A stretch of 64,000 nt of DNA, taken from NCBI RefSeq assembly GCF_009834125.1, contig NZ_CP047146.1:6875501-6939500 (forward strand), read 5' to 3'. Source of the DNA: Streptomyces sp. GS7. GTDB taxonomy: Bacteria; Actinomycetota; Actinomycetes; Streptomycetales; Streptomycetaceae. The position numbers and the translations under genes were made by a program. Of the stretch, positions 51,732-61,177 are shown in pieces. The notes below the pieces were generated by a model, which saw nothing but the letters and a program-made list of their open reading frames with translations, was not told where the DNA came from and did no database searches. How positions within the stretch are numbered: the first letter of the stretch is position 1; the number at the start of each line of letters is the position of its first letter.

Positions 51732-54638
51732 CTACAGCCGCGGATCCACCGGCTCCGACTCCAGCGCAAGCACCGCGAAGACCGCCTCGTGCACCCGCCA
51801 CAGCGGCTCACCGGCCGCCAGCCGGTCCAGCGCCTCCAGCCCCAGCGCGTACTCACGCAGGGCCAGCGAGCGCTTGTGGCCGAGATGGCGTATGCGCAAC
51901 CGCTGCAGATTCTCCGGGCGGGTGTACTCCGGCCCGTAGATGATCCGCAGGTACTCGCGGCCACGGCACTTGATACCCGGCTGCACGAGCCGGCCGTCCG
52001 CCTGCCTCACCAGCGCCTGCACCGGCTTGACGACCATGCCCTCACCGCCGTCCGCGGTCAGATCCAGCCACCAGGCGACACCGGCCGCGACCGACGCCTC
52101 GTCCTCGGTGTCGACGATCAGCCGACGGGTCGGCGCGAGCAGCCTCGCCCGCTCGCCCTGCACACCGTCGCCCGTCTCGGCCGCGCCCCCGGCAGCACCC
52201 CCGTCCGAAGCCGCGGCGCCATCCCCGGCCGCCGTACGGTCACCGTCACCGTCCCGCGCCACCAGGATCTCCTCGGCCGCTATCAGCCGGTCGATCAGCG
52301 CCAGTTGTTCGGTGTGCGGCAGCCCGGCAAGGCTGCGCCCCTGCGCGGCGAGTATCTGGAACGGCGCCAGCCGGATCCCGGCCGGCACGCCGAGCCCGAC
52401 ACCGCCCGCCGCCCCTTCAGGACCGGCCGCGTCCGCGGTCGCGCCCACCCGCCAGCAGTAGCGCCGGTACGCCGCCGTGAACGCCGCGGCATCGGCTACC
52501 CGACCACGCTGCCGTTCCAGTAGCGCCGACACGTCCACACCACGGGCCTGCGCCGCCTCCAACGCGCCGATCGCCCCTGGGAAGACCGCCCCGGACGCCG
52601 CGCCGACCGCCGCGTACTGCTCGCGCAGCAGACCGGTCGCCTTCAGGGACCACGGCATCAGTTCCGCATCCAACAGCAGCCAGTCCGTGTCCAGTTCGGC
52701 CCACAGCCCGGCCTCGGCAACACAGGCGCCGACCCGCCGCAGGATCCGCTCGGATATCGCCTCGTCGTCGAAGAATGGCCGTCCCGTACGGGTGTACACC
52801 GCGCCGGAGACGCCCTTGCCCGGCGCCCCGAACCGCTCGCCGGCCACCGCCTCGTCGCGGCAGACCAGCACCACCGCACGGGACCCCATGTGCTTCTCCT
52901 CGCACACCACTTCCCGGACGCCCGCCGCGCGGTACTCGGCGAACGCCTCCGCCGGGTGCTCCAGGAAGCCCTCCCCCTGCGCCTCCTCCTTGGACGTCGC
53001 ACACGGCGCCATCGTCGGCGGGAGATACGGCAGCAGCCGCGGGTCGATCGCGAAGCGGCTCATCACCTCCAGCGCCGCCGCGGAGTTCTCCTCCCTCACC
53101 GCGAGCCGGCCCATGTGGCGGGTCTCCACGGTCCGCCGGCCCGCCACGTCGTTCAGGTCCAGCGGCCGGCCGTCCGCACCGCCGGGCGCCTCCGTGGCGA
53201 GCGGCCGGGCCGGCTCGTACCAGACGCGCTCCGCCGGTACGTCCACCAGCTCCCGCTCCGGCCAGCGCAGCGCGGTCATCCGGCCGCCGAAGACACAGCC
53301 GGTGTCCAGGCAGAGGGTGTTGTTGAGCCAGCCGGCCCGCGGTATCGGCGTATGGCCGTAGACCACGGCGGCGCGTCCCCGGTAGTCCTCCGCCCACGGG
53401 TAGCGCACCGGCAGGCCGAACTCGTCCGTCTCGCCCGTGGTGTCGCCGTAGAGCGCGAACGACCGCACCCGGCCCGACGTCCGGCCGTGGTACTTCTCCG
53501 GCAAACCCGCGTGGCACACCACCAATCCACCGCCGTCCAGGACGTAGTGGCTGACCAGTCCTCTGATGAACTCCGCGGCCCCGGCGCGGAAGGCGTCGTC
53601 CTCCTTCTCCAACTGCTCGATCGTCTCGGCAAGGCCGTGCGTGTGCTGAACCTTGCGGCCGTTGAGGTAACGACCGAGCTTGTTCTCATGGTTCCCGGAC
53701 ACACACAGAGCGTGACCGGCTGCGACCATGCCCATCACCAGCCGCAGGACACCCGGGCTGTCCGGGCCCCGGTCGACGAGGTCGCCGACGAAGACCGCCG
53801 TACGGCCCTCCGGGTGCACGGCGTCCACCGCCCGGCCCGTGGCATCGCGTCGCATCTCGTATCCCAGCCGGCCGAGCAGGCTCTCCAGCTCCGAGCGGCA
53901 GCCGTGGACATCGCCGACGACGTCGAACGGGCCCGCGAGATGGCGCAGATCGTTGTAACGCCGCTCCCGGACGATCCCGGCGGCGTCGACCTCCCGCTGC
54001 CCCCGCAGGATGTGCACCTTGCGGAAGCCCTCGCGTTCCAAATGGCGTATGGAGCGCCGCAGTTCCCGCTGGTGCCGCTGGATGACCCGGCGCGGCAGCC
54101 CGGCCCGGTCGGCGCGCGCCGCGTTCCGCTCGGCGCAGACCTGCTCGGGCACGTCCAGCACGATCGCCACCGGCAGCACGTCGTGCTCGCGCGCCAGCCG
54201 TACCAGCTGGGCACGCGCCTCCGCCTGCACATTGGTGGCGTCCACGACCGTCAGCCGCCCGGCCGCCAACCGCTTGCCCACGATGAAGTGCAGCACCTCG
54301 AACGCGTCGCCGCTGACGCTCTGGTCGTTCTCGTCGTCGCTGACCAGCCCCCGGCAGAAGTCCGACGAGATCACCTCGGTCGGCTTGAAATGCCGCGCGG
54401 CGAAGGTCGACTTGCCGGACCCGGTGGCTCCGACCAGCACCACCAGCGACAGATCGGGCACGGGGAGCAAACGGCCCCGCCCGTCGGCGGTGGACGAGGA
54501 CGAGGACGGCGGCTCATGGTGGCCCTCCGGCCGGTCCCCCGATCGCTGCTCGCGCAACCGCCCCTGCTTCTCCTGCTCCTGCTCCTCCTGCTCAGGTCCT
54601 CGCACCTGCTGCCGCTCCGTACGCTCACCATCCGTCAT
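51732..54638 (-). CDS. pnkp: Polynucleotide kinase-phosphatase-ligase (bacterial Pnkp RNA repair enzyme)
   Basis: 968 aa trifunctional RNA end-healing/sealing enzyme. Kinase: P-loop GATGSGKST at 70-78. Calcineurin-like 2',3' phosphatase: GDVHGC at 242-247, GDLVDRGPDS at 285-294, GNHENK at 315-320. Ligase: nucleotidyl-lysine motif EEKHMGSR with Lys582, later DGGEGMVVKP. A charged, Gln/Glu-rich N-terminal ~60 residues precedes the kinase, and an acidic Asp/Gly/Ala insert lies near residue 790. Clostridium Pnkp is about 870 aa. The ATG at 54638 overlaps the hen1 stop (ATGA). With Hen1 it repairs RNAs cut by ribotoxins. The function call is strong. Confidence 0.94.
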   Translation of the reverse strand: MTDGERTERQQVRGPEQEEQEQEKQGRLREQRSGDRPEGHHEPPSSSSSTADGRGRLLPVPDLSLVVLVGATGSGKSTFAARHFKPTEVISSDFCRGLVSDDENDQSVSGDAFEVLHFIVGKRLAAGRLTVVDATNVQAEARAQLVRLAREHDVLPVAIVLDVPEQVCAERNAARADRAGLPRRVIQRHQRELRRSIRHLEREGFRKVHILRGQREVDAAGIVRERRYNDLRHLAGPFDVVGDVHGCRSELESLLGRLGYEMRRDATGRAVDAVHPEGRTAVFVGDLVDRGPDSPGVLRLVMGMVAAGHALCVSGNHENKLGRYLNGRKVQHTHGLAETIEQLEKEDDAFRAGAAEFIRGLVSHYVLDGGGLVVCHAGLPEKYHGRTSGRVRSFALYGDTTGETDEFGLPVRYPWAEDYRGRAAVVYGHTPIPRAGWLNNTLCLDTGCVFGGRMTALRWPERELVDVPAERVWYEPARPLATEAPGGADGRPLDLNDVAGRRTVETRHMGRLAVREENSAAALEVMSRFAIDPRLLPYLPPTMAPCATSKEEAQGEGFLEHPAEAFAEYRAAGVREVVCEEKHMGSRAVVLVCRDEAVAGERFGAPGKGVSGAVYTRTGRPFFDDEAISERILRRVGACVAEAGLWAELDTDWLLLDAELMPWSLKATGLLREQYAAVGAASGAVFPGAIGALEAAQARGVDVSALLERQRGRVADAAAFTAAYRRYCWRVGATADAAGPEGAAGGVGLGVPAGIRLAPFQILAAQGRSLAGLPHTEQLALIDRLIAAEEILVARDGDGDRTAAGDGAAASDGGAAGGAAETGDGVQGERARLLAPTRRLIVDTEDEASVAAGVAWWLDLTADGGEGMVVKPVQALVRQADGRLVQPGIKCRGREYLRIIYGPEYTRPENLQRLRIRHLGHKRSLALREYALGLEALDRLAAGEPLWRVHEAVFAVLALESEPVDPRL

Positions 54639-56236
54639 GCCGCCGCCCCCTTTCCGCTGTCCGCGCCGCCACGGCCGTCACACCTGCCACCATTGTCCCT
54701 GCTGTCACTCATGCCGCTTTTGCCGCCGGCACTGCCCGCACCACCGCTGCCGGTGCCCCCGCTGCCACTGCCGTTGCGTGGTGCCGCGGGAGCATCGCTC
54801 TCCTCACGGGTGAAGCGCGCGAGCTGAGTGGGCGGCCCCACCTCCGGATCATCGGGTCCCACCGGGCCGAACGTCACCGCGTAACCGTGCCGCGTGGCGA
54901 CCTCCCCCGCCCACCGGCGGAACTCCTCCCGCGTCCATTCGAACCGGTGGTCCGCATGCCGCACCTGCCCGGCCGGCAGCGCATCCCAGCGCACGTTGTA
55001 CTCGACGTTCGGCGTGGTCACCACCACCGTCCGCGGCCTGGCCGCACCGAACACCGCGTACTCCAGCGCCGGCAGCCGCGCCGGGTCCACATGCTCGACG
55101 ACCTCGCTCAGCACCGCCGCGTCATATCCCGCGATCCTGCCGTCGGTGTACGCCAGCGAGCCCTGCACAAGCCGTACGCGCGCCGACTGCCGCTCGGGCA
55201 CCCGGTCCAGCCGCAGCCGGCGCCGCGCCTCATGGAGCGCCCGCGTCGACACGTCCACCCCGACGATCTCGGTGAACTGCGCTTCCTTCAGCAGCGCACC
55301 GATCAACTGCCCCTGCCCGCAGCCCAGATCGAGCACCCGCGCCGCCCCGGCCGCCCGCAGCTCCCCGAGGATCGCCTCCCGTCGCCGCACTGCCAGCGGC
55401 ACCGGCCTCTCCTCCGTGTCGGCCTCCTCGTCCACCGCGTTGTCGATCTCCTCGGCAACGGTGTCGTCCGCCTCGGCCAGCCGCTCCAGCTCCAGCCGCG
55501 CCATGGCCTCACGGGTCAACGACCAGCGCCGCGCCAGATAGCGGCCGACGATCACCCGCTGCTCGGGGTGGCCCTCCAGCCAGCCCTCACCGGCCCGCAG
55601 CAGCTTGTCGACCTCGTCGGCCGCGACCCAGTAGTGCTTGGCGTCGTCCAGCACGGGCAGCAGCACATACAGATGCCGCAGCGCCTCGGCGAGCACACAC
55701 TCCCCGTCCAGAACCAGCCGCACATAGCGCGAGTCGCCCCACTCGGGGAACGTCTCGTCCAGCGGCAGCGGCTCGGCCAGCACCGACCAGCCCAACGGCC
55801 GGAACAGCTTCTCCACCAGCTCCGCGCCACCCCGGGCAGGCAGCACCGGAACCTCGATACGCAGTGGAATCGCCCGCCCGACCAGCTCCGGGCGCGCCGC
55901 GCACTGCCCCTTGATCGCGCTCGCGAACACCGTCCGCAACGCCACCGCCAGCAACGACGACGCCGCGTACGGCCGGTCGTTCACATACCGGCCCAGTGCC
56001 GCGTCCGGGGCTCCGCCCCGCCCCTTGCCCTGCCCGCGGCGGACGAGGGCAACGGGATCGACCTCCAACAGCAGCGCCGCCGTGCACCGTTCCGCATCCG
56101 CCTCGGGGTAGAGAACGTGTGCGGTCCCGTGCGACGTCGAGAACTGCTGCGCCTTCCCGGGATGCTTGTGCAGCAGAAACCCGAGGTCAGTGGCGGGGCA
56201 GTCGGTGGTACCGGTGGTCGTTATCGTCAGAAACAC
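54635..56236 (-). CDS. hen1: RNA 3'-terminal ribose 2'-O-methyltransferase Hen1
   Basis: 533 aa. The N-terminal ~240 residues form the bacterial Hen1_N activation domain (MFLTITTTGTTDCPATDLGFL, AQQFSTSHGTAHVLYPEAD). The C-terminal methyltransferase has the SAM loop VLDLGCGQGQ at 301-310 and the metal-binding set Glu378, Glu381, His382 and His430 in SEVVEH and HADHRFEWTREEF. The GTG at 56236 gives the canonical (M)FLTI start; the open frame extends to 56299 but is not conserved. No Shine-Dalgarno is seen, and GATACT lies just upstream, so the mRNA may be leaderless. Methylation marks the healed RNA end against a second cut. Confidence 0.93.
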   Translation of the reverse strand: MFLTITTTGTTDCPATDLGFLLHKHPGKAQQFSTSHGTAHVLYPEADAERCTAALLLEVDPVALVRRGQGKGRGGAPDAALGRYVNDRPYAASSLLAVALRTVFASAIKGQCAARPELVGRAIPLRIEVPVLPARGGAELVEKLFRPLGWSVLAEPLPLDETFPEWGDSRYVRLVLDGECVLAEALRHLYVLLPVLDDAKHYWVAADEVDKLLRAGEGWLEGHPEQRVIVGRYLARRWSLTREAMARLELERLAEADDTVAEEIDNAVDEEADTEERPVPLAVRRREAILGELRAAGAARVLDLGCGQGQLIGALLKEAQFTEIVGVDVSTRALHEARRRLRLDRVPERQSARVRLVQGSLAYTDGRIAGYDAAVLSEVVEHVDPARLPALEYAVFGAARPRTVVVTTPNVEYNVRWDALPAGQVRHADHRFEWTREEFRRWAGEVATRHGYAVTFGPVGPDDPEVGPPTQLARFTREESDAPAAPRNGSGSGGTGSGGAGSAGGKSGMSDSRDNGGRCDGRGGADSGKGAAA

Positions 56237-56444
56237 ATGACCAGTATCGGCGCTCGCGATATCGATGCCCCAGCGAATTTCCCCCTTCCCCTCCGTCACA
56301 CCGAACCGTCACGCCCGCTCCTCCCCCGCTGCCCACTCCCGGCGCCCGTCTGCTCCCGGAGCGGGCGGCACTGCCAGCTCCCTACTCCCGGCTTCCGGCA
56401 GGACCGCCCGTACCCCGGGCCCGGCCGACTCGCCCCAGCCGGGC

Positions 56445-57368
56445 TCAGCTCAGCTGGGACTGCACCTGCGCGGAGATCAGTTCCAGGTGGTCCAGATCGT
56501 CGAGGTCCAGCACCTGCAGGTAGACGCGGGACGAGCCGATGGCGGCGTACTGGCCGATCTTTTCGACGACCTCGGCGGGCGAGCCCGCGAGGCCGTTGGC
56601 CTTCAGCTCGTCCACGTTCCGGCCGATGGCCGCGGCCCGCCGCGCCACCTCGGCGTCGTTCTTGCCGACGCAGGCCACGAGGGCGTTGGAGTACACCAGG
56701 TCGTCTCCCTTGCGCCCGACGGCTTCTGCGGCCGCCCGCACCCTTCCGAACTGGCGCTCACTGTCTTCGAGTGAGGCGAAGGGGATGTTGAACTCGTCGG
56801 CGTACTGCGCCGCGAGTCGCGGGGTACGCGTCGCACCGTGCCCGCCGACCAGCACCGGCACCTTGTGCTGGGCGGGCTTGGGCAGTGCGGGCGACTTCTC
56901 CAAGTGGTAGTACCTGCCGTCGTAAGAGAACTCCTGTCCTGTTTCGGTGGCCCACAGGCCGGTGACAATCGCCAGTTGTTCTTCCAGTCGTGCGAACTTC
57001 TCCTTGGGGAACGGAATGCCGTACGCCCGGTGCTCCTCCTCGAACCACCCCGCGCCGAGGCCGAGTTCGACCCGTCCGCCGGACATCTGGTCGACCTGGG
57101 CCACCTGGATGGCCAGCACGCCCGGCAGCCGGAAGGTACCCGCCGTCATGAGCGTGCCGAGGCGGATGCGCCTGGTCTCCCGGGCCAGGCCCGCCAGCGT
57201 GATCCATGCGTCCGTCGGGCCGGGCAGCCCGTCGGCGTGCCCCATCCGCAGATAGTGGTCGGAGCGGAAGAACGCGTCGAACCCGAGGTCCTCGGTGGCC
57301 TTGGCGACCCTGAGGAGGGTGTCGTAGGAAGCGCCTTGCTGGGGTTCGGTGAAGATTCGTAGGTCCAT
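56445..57368 (-). CDS. LLM-class F420-dependent oxidoreductase
   Basis: 307 aa TIM-barrel luciferase-like monooxygenase/reductase. The start DLRIFTEPQQGASYDTLLRVA, AFFRSDHYLRMGH, RIRLGTLMTAGTFRLPGVLA and GGRVELGLGAGWFEEEHRAYG are typical of mycobacterial/streptomycete F420-dependent family members. ATG 57368 gives the usual MDLRIF start but has GGAGG only one nt away; GTG 57383 is an alternative adding five residues. It stands alone. Cofactor F420 is a family inference; substrate unknown. Confidence 0.88.
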   Translation of the reverse strand: MDLRIFTEPQQGASYDTLLRVAKATEDLGFDAFFRSDHYLRMGHADGLPGPTDAWITLAGLARETRRIRLGTLMTAGTFRLPGVLAIQVAQVDQMSGGRVELGLGAGWFEEEHRAYGIPFPKEKFARLEEQLAIVTGLWATETGQEFSYDGRYYHLEKSPALPKPAQHKVPVLVGGHGATRTPRLAAQYADEFNIPFASLEDSERQFGRVRAAAEAVGRKGDDLVYSNALVACVGKNDAEVARRAAAIGRNVDELKANGLAGSPAEVVEKIGQYAAIGSSRVYLQVLDLDDLDHLELISAQVQSQLS

Positions 57369-57964
57369 ACCTCCATCCTGCACGCTGAGCTGCGGACCAA
57401 CCGCCGGGGCGTGTCAAAGCACCGGGTCGGGTCATACCGGCGTGCGTAGTGGGTTCACAGGCATGAGTCGTGAACGCGAGTCCTGAGTGGCGTGCGGAGT
57501 CATGGGCGCCGGGCAGCGGGTGGCCGACGTGACGGGCGGGAACCCGCCTGCCCCACAGCAATTGCTGAACGCGCGTGGTGCGGCACCTCGGGGGGACGGC
57601 CCCAGCTCGGACCAGCCGTGGGCGCGAAAGCGACGGCCGTGGAAGTGGCGGTGGCGCCCGTGCCGGTGCCGGTGCCGGTGCCGGCAGGCGAAGTGCCGCT
57701 TGTGGTAACGGCAGTTGAGGTGTTGGTTCGACACCGCGGGCACCGTGTGGACGGTGGCGATCACGAGGACGGTAGAGGCGGTGGCGGCGGCCGGGGGCTG
57801 CGGGAAGGGGCGGGTGCGGATCGGGGCGTGGCCGGGCCGGGTCGGGTCACGGATGGGCGGGCGCTGCCCGGGCATGCCGGGGTGGCGTGATCAGCCCGCG
57901 CGGTCGGAGCCATGACGTGCCGACGTCTGCCGTGCGGGCGGCCGGTCAGCGGCTCTCCCCTCCG
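57369..57964. other. 596-nt intergenic stretch with low-complexity repeats
   Basis: No convincing gene. It contains four GTGCCG hexamers in a row at 57660-57683, which translate as Pro-Val or His-Arg runs depending on frame. A Val/Pro-rich frame from about 57492 to 57890 on the plus strand has no ribosome-binding site or family resemblance. Confidence 0.45.
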
Positions 57965-58420
57965 TCAGGCAGGATGACGGTCGCGCACCTCCAACTTCTC
58001 CAGTATTCCGGCGACGTGGTCCCTGGATTCGTCGGCGGTGTCCATGGCTTCCACGCAGGTCCAGTACATACCCTCCTCGTCTGCCGAGATCACTACTCCC
58101 ACCAGCGCCTCGCACACCTCCCGCAACAGTTGGCACAGGCCGGTCAAAGCCGCCTTGACGTCACGTATTTCGGTCAGTTGAGCCGCCCGGAGCCCGCCGG
58201 CGGTCGCTGTCGAGCACAGCAGTCCCCCGCTGAACCGCCCGCCCGCATCGCCCAGCCCACGGGCTCTGGACCGCACTTCGTACGGCCCGAATATCGCGAG
58301 ATGGCTACCTATCGCTTCCGCCAAGGCTTGCGCCTGCCACGCCTCGACGATCACGTCATGGACCGAGTTCGCCTGCGCCAGGTCGCGGCGACTGGCCGCG
58401 ATGATCCGCACCGCGTCCAT
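57965..58420 (-). CDS. Streptomyces-specific DUF6099-like protein
   Basis: 151 aa, mostly helical soluble protein beginning MDAVRIIAASRRDLAQANS, with VEAWQAQALAEAIGSHLA, then a short glycine-rich link and a C-terminal LLREVCEALVGVVISADEEGMYWTCVEAMDTADESRD. I recall this pattern from DUF6099-type proteins restricted to streptomycetes; no catalytic motif is evident. GGAGGGGG lies 6-7 nt before the ATG at 58420, preferred over the start at 58453. The promoter region contains an AT-rich GGCAAAAAAGCC (58491-58502). Function unknown. Confidence 0.75.
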   Translation of the reverse strand: MDAVRIIAASRRDLAQANSVHDVIVEAWQAQALAEAIGSHLAIFGPYEVRSRARGLGDAGGRFSGGLLCSTATAGGLRAAQLTEIRDVKAALTGLCQLLREVCEALVGVVISADEEGMYWTCVEAMDTADESRDHVAGILEKLEVRDRHPA

Positions 58421-58948
58421 CTGCCCCCTCCTTCCTTCTTCCTTCGCATGCACCCCGCACTCCTTCCACTACCCAGCGTGAGGGTTAACAGGCAAAAAAG
58501 CCAGGGGAATTCGCAAATCTGTGGACAACCAAGGCGTTGCGGAAAGATCGATAACTCCGAAGAGTGACGACAGGCGGTTCGGGTGCGGTCGGGACGCGGC
58601 CTTGGCTCCACTTCGTCCGCTTCGCTCCCCCGCGCGTCACTCAACTCCCGCCCCGCTCAAGGGACACAGTCCGCCACTCACACCTCGCGGGACACTCCCG
58701 CAGCGCCGGTCACCATGCCCCCTTCGGCCTTCTCCCGGCACACGGCAGGTCACCGTGCAGGCAACGGATCGAGCCGTGCGGATCAGAGGGCGAAGGCGCG
58801 GATCAGGGTCAGGCGGCCCTTGCCGGGAACGGCCATCCGGCGGCGGACACCGCACCGGCCGGCGACGGGAACGGGGGCGCCGGCGCACAAACGCGAGGGG
58901 CGGAGCCGCCGCCCCGCCACGCCCGGCGACCCACCCGCCCGCGTCCTG
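58421..58948. other. 528-nt intergenic stretch
   Basis: Apart from the AT-rich promoter-like part near 58480-58560 (upstream of the DUF gene on the minus strand) nothing recognisable was seen. Open frames across it are low-complexity and lack ribosome-binding sites. Confidence 0.4.
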
Positions 58949-59305
58949 CTACTCGGCATCCCGCGGCCGGTCCGGCGGAGCCTGGCGGACCGCCGGGAAA
59001 CGCGTCTCGTTGCGCTCGATCTTCGCGGCCAGCGCCGTCAGCGCGTCGATGCCCAGCGCCTGGCAGAACTGCAGCAGATACGCCAGGACATCCGCGACCT
59101 CGTCCTCGACCCGGGCAGCGGCCTTCGGGTCGGACATCACCGTCGCCGACTCCTCCGGCGTCAACCACTGGAAGATCTCGACCAGTTCCGCGGCCTCGAC
59201 ACTGAGCGCCGCGGCCAGGTTCTTGGGCGTGTGGTACTGCTGCCAGTCCCGGGCAGCCGCGAATTCGGCCAGGCGTCGCTGCAGGGCATGAAGATCCTCG
59301 CTCAT
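58949..59305 (-). CDS. MazG-like nucleotide pyrophosphohydrolase
   Basis: 118 aa all-alpha NTP pyrophosphatase (MazG/RS21-C6 type). The metal-binding pattern EAAELVEIFQW (E-x2-E) and EDEVADVLAYLLQF (E-x2-D) is intact. It would hydrolyse non-canonical or damaged dNTPs such as dCTP analogues to monophosphates. The ATG at 59305 overlaps the ATPase-gene stop by 4 nt (ATGA), so the two are translationally coupled. Last gene of the sflB-ATPase-mazG operon. Confidence 0.9.
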   Translation of the reverse strand: MSEDLHALQRRLAEFAAARDWQQYHTPKNLAAALSVEAAELVEIFQWLTPEESATVMSDPKAAARVEDEVADVLAYLLQFCQALGIDALTALAAKIERNETRFPAVRQAPPDRPRDAE

Positions 59306-60732
59306 ACCCCTAGGTGTAGCACCTGTACGCCGGGCAGCCCTTCGGCGACCGTCGGATCCCGCACCGTCCCCAGGAGCCGGACGTGGCCGCGGTCGGCCAT
59401 CCGCACGGCCAGCGACACCAGCTCGCGGGCCTGCCTGCGGTCCATGCAGCGGTCCATTCCGTCCGCCATGACCGTCATCTGCTGCTGCGCCGACGGAATC
59501 TCCCCGGCGGGATCCATGGCGAGCACCCCGGGGCCGGTGAGGAGGACCAGCGCCAGCGCGAGAAAGCGCAGTTCACCGTCGCCCAGCTGCTCGACGGGCA
59601 TCTCGCCGAGGGCGCCGCGGTCGAGGACGGCCTGCAGGGCCTGCGACCCCTGTGCCGTCTGCGCGGTCAGGGTGCCCGCTGCCCCGCCGTCTCGGGCGCC
59701 TGCCGTAGCTGCGGCGGTGCCGGCCGCCGCGGGGCCCGGCTGCCGGGGCACCGCGCGCAGTCCGTCGACGGGTCCGGAGCAGGCTTCCCGTACCGCCGCG
59801 ACCAGAACGGCATGCCGGCGGGCGCATTCGCGGCTCGTACGGTCGAGGACGGCGGAGAGGTTGTCGCAGGACGACCGGAGCCGCCCTTCGTCCGCCTGGT
59901 CAGCGTCGTTGCCCCAGCCGCTGGCGTCGCGACCACCGCGGACGGCCTTGCGTCCGCGCGTGCCCGCCGGACCGCCGGCCGCAGCCGGACCGCCGGACTT
60001 CCTCGACCGGCCCGAGGCGCTCGTACGTGATCCGCTTCCGCGTCCGGTGCCTCCCCGGCCTGACGCACCGTCCGCCGCGGAGCCGTCCGCCGCACCCACC
60101 GCCGGCCCCCGCATGGCCTCCGGTCGCGGATCGCACACAAAGGCTGAACGCAGGGCGACCACGACTTGTTCCGCCGCGGCCAGGACCATCCGCTGGCCGG
60201 CCGTCTTGCCCGCGACGCGAAGCGGCAGCAGGGAGGTGCCGAGCCGGTCGTCGGGGAGCGGCGCGCGGGTCACGGGGGTGGCGCCGGCGGTGTGCCAGGC
60301 GGCCTGGACAGCGGGGCGGGTGGGGTCGGTGAGGGCGGTGGTGAGGAGTGTCTCGCCGCCGCCGATCAACCGCTCGCCCACGATACGGAGTTCGGGTTCG
60401 GCCTGTACGGCCAGATCGAGCTGGACCGGGCCGGCCGGGCCTTCGACCGTGCAGCCGATACGGAAGCCGCGCCGTCCTTGCTGGTCGGGTTGTGCGCCCG
60501 CCGGGACGCACGCGGTCGCCCCGCCCGCCACCACCCCGACGGCTCGCGCCAGCGGTTCCCCGCTGCCGAGCCGGGCGAGAATCTCGTACGCCTGCAGCGC
60601 ACTGGACTTGCCGCTTCCGCTCTCGCCGCTGAGCAGGGTCAGCGGACCGAGCGGGAGGATGACGCCTCGATGGGCCTTGAAGGCGGACAGCCGTAATTCG
60701 GTGACCGCCGGTCGTGCACTGTCAGTGTCCAT
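59302..60732 (-). CDS. RecF/SMC-like AAA ATPase with large disordered insert
   Basis: 476 aa. The N-terminus TELRLSAFKAHRGVILPLGPLTLLSGESGSGKSSALQAY holds a Walker A (residues 36-44) in the RecF/AAA_15 setting. The C-terminal half has an ABC-like signature EQLGDGELRFLALALVLL and a Walker B ending VLAMDPAGEIPS. Between them, about residues 210-280 form a Gly/Ser/Arg-rich insert likely disordered. Such OLD/RecF-like ATPases act on nucleic acids or as cellular switches; no nuclease domain is attached. It sits between sflB and mazG in one operon. Function unassigned. Confidence 0.85.
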   Translation of the reverse strand: MDTDSARPAVTELRLSAFKAHRGVILPLGPLTLLSGESGSGKSSALQAYEILARLGSGEPLARAVGVVAGGATACVPAGAQPDQQGRRGFRIGCTVEGPAGPVQLDLAVQAEPELRIVGERLIGGGETLLTTALTDPTRPAVQAAWHTAGATPVTRAPLPDDRLGTSLLPLRVAGKTAGQRMVLAAAEQVVVALRSAFVCDPRPEAMRGPAVGAADGSAADGASGRGGTGRGSGSRTSASGRSRKSGGPAAAGGPAGTRGRKAVRGGRDASGWGNDADQADEGRLRSSCDNLSAVLDRTSRECARRHAVLVAAVREACSGPVDGLRAVPRQPGPAAAGTAAATAGARDGGAAGTLTAQTAQGSQALQAVLDRGALGEMPVEQLGDGELRFLALALVLLTGPGVLAMDPAGEIPSAQQQMTVMADGMDRCMDRRQARELVSLAVRMADRGHVRLLGTVRDPTVAEGLPGVQVLHLGV

Positions 60733-60787
60733 GCAGGGACGCTATGCAGCCACTCGACCGGAGAACCGTTACACCCAACTGCTCTTC

Positions 60788-61177
60788 CTACGAATGGGGG
60801 ATGGTGCCCGCCGCCGCTTCCGCCACCTCGGTGCCCACGGGCGCCAGCAGGAACACATTGGTGTCGACGCGGTGCATCCCGCTGCCGAGCCCGAAGACGA
60901 CCCCGCTGGAGAAGTCCAGGATGCGCTTGGCGACGTCGACGTCGGCGCTGCTGAGGTCCAGGAGCACCGGCAACTGCGCCATGAGGTACTCGGCGACCTC
61001 GCGGGCGTCCGCGAAGGTCTGGACGCGGATGACGATGAACCGCCGTGCCTCTTCTGCCGGTTCGTCGTCCGGGAGGGCACGGTGGTCGGGCCAGGAAGGC
61101 CATTCGCTGCTGCTGCGAAGCGGTACGACCTCGGCGAGCCCTTCCCACTGCTCGTCGGTGGCATCGGGGCCGTTCAC
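60788..61177 (-). CDS. sflB: SepF-like cell division protein
   Basis: 129 aa DUF552/SepF-fold protein. The core RRFIVIRVQTFADAREVAEYLMAQLPVLLDLSSADVDVAKRILDFSSGVVFGLGSGMHRVDTNVFLLAP matches SepF (split for reading: RVQTFADAREVAEYL, DVAKRILDFSSGVVFGL). It lacks the long N-terminal amphipathic helix of true SepF. Streptomycetes have SepF plus two SepF-like proteins, SflA and SflB, which restrict stray Z-rings; SflB is SCO5967 from memory, which fits the synteny here. The GTG at 61177 has GAGGTGA upstream. Confidence 0.85.
   Translation of the reverse strand: MNGPDATDEQWEGLAEVVPLRSSSEWPSWPDHRALPDDEPAEEARRFIVIRVQTFADAREVAEYLMAQLPVLLDLSSADVDVAKRILDFSSGVVFGLGSGMHRVDTNVFLLAPVGTEVAEAAAGTIPHS

Noticed and set aside
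57492..57890. Val/Pro-rich small protein on the plus strand
   Set aside because: Its character comes from the GTGCCG hexamer repeat; no ribosome-binding site, and other frames are equally open.
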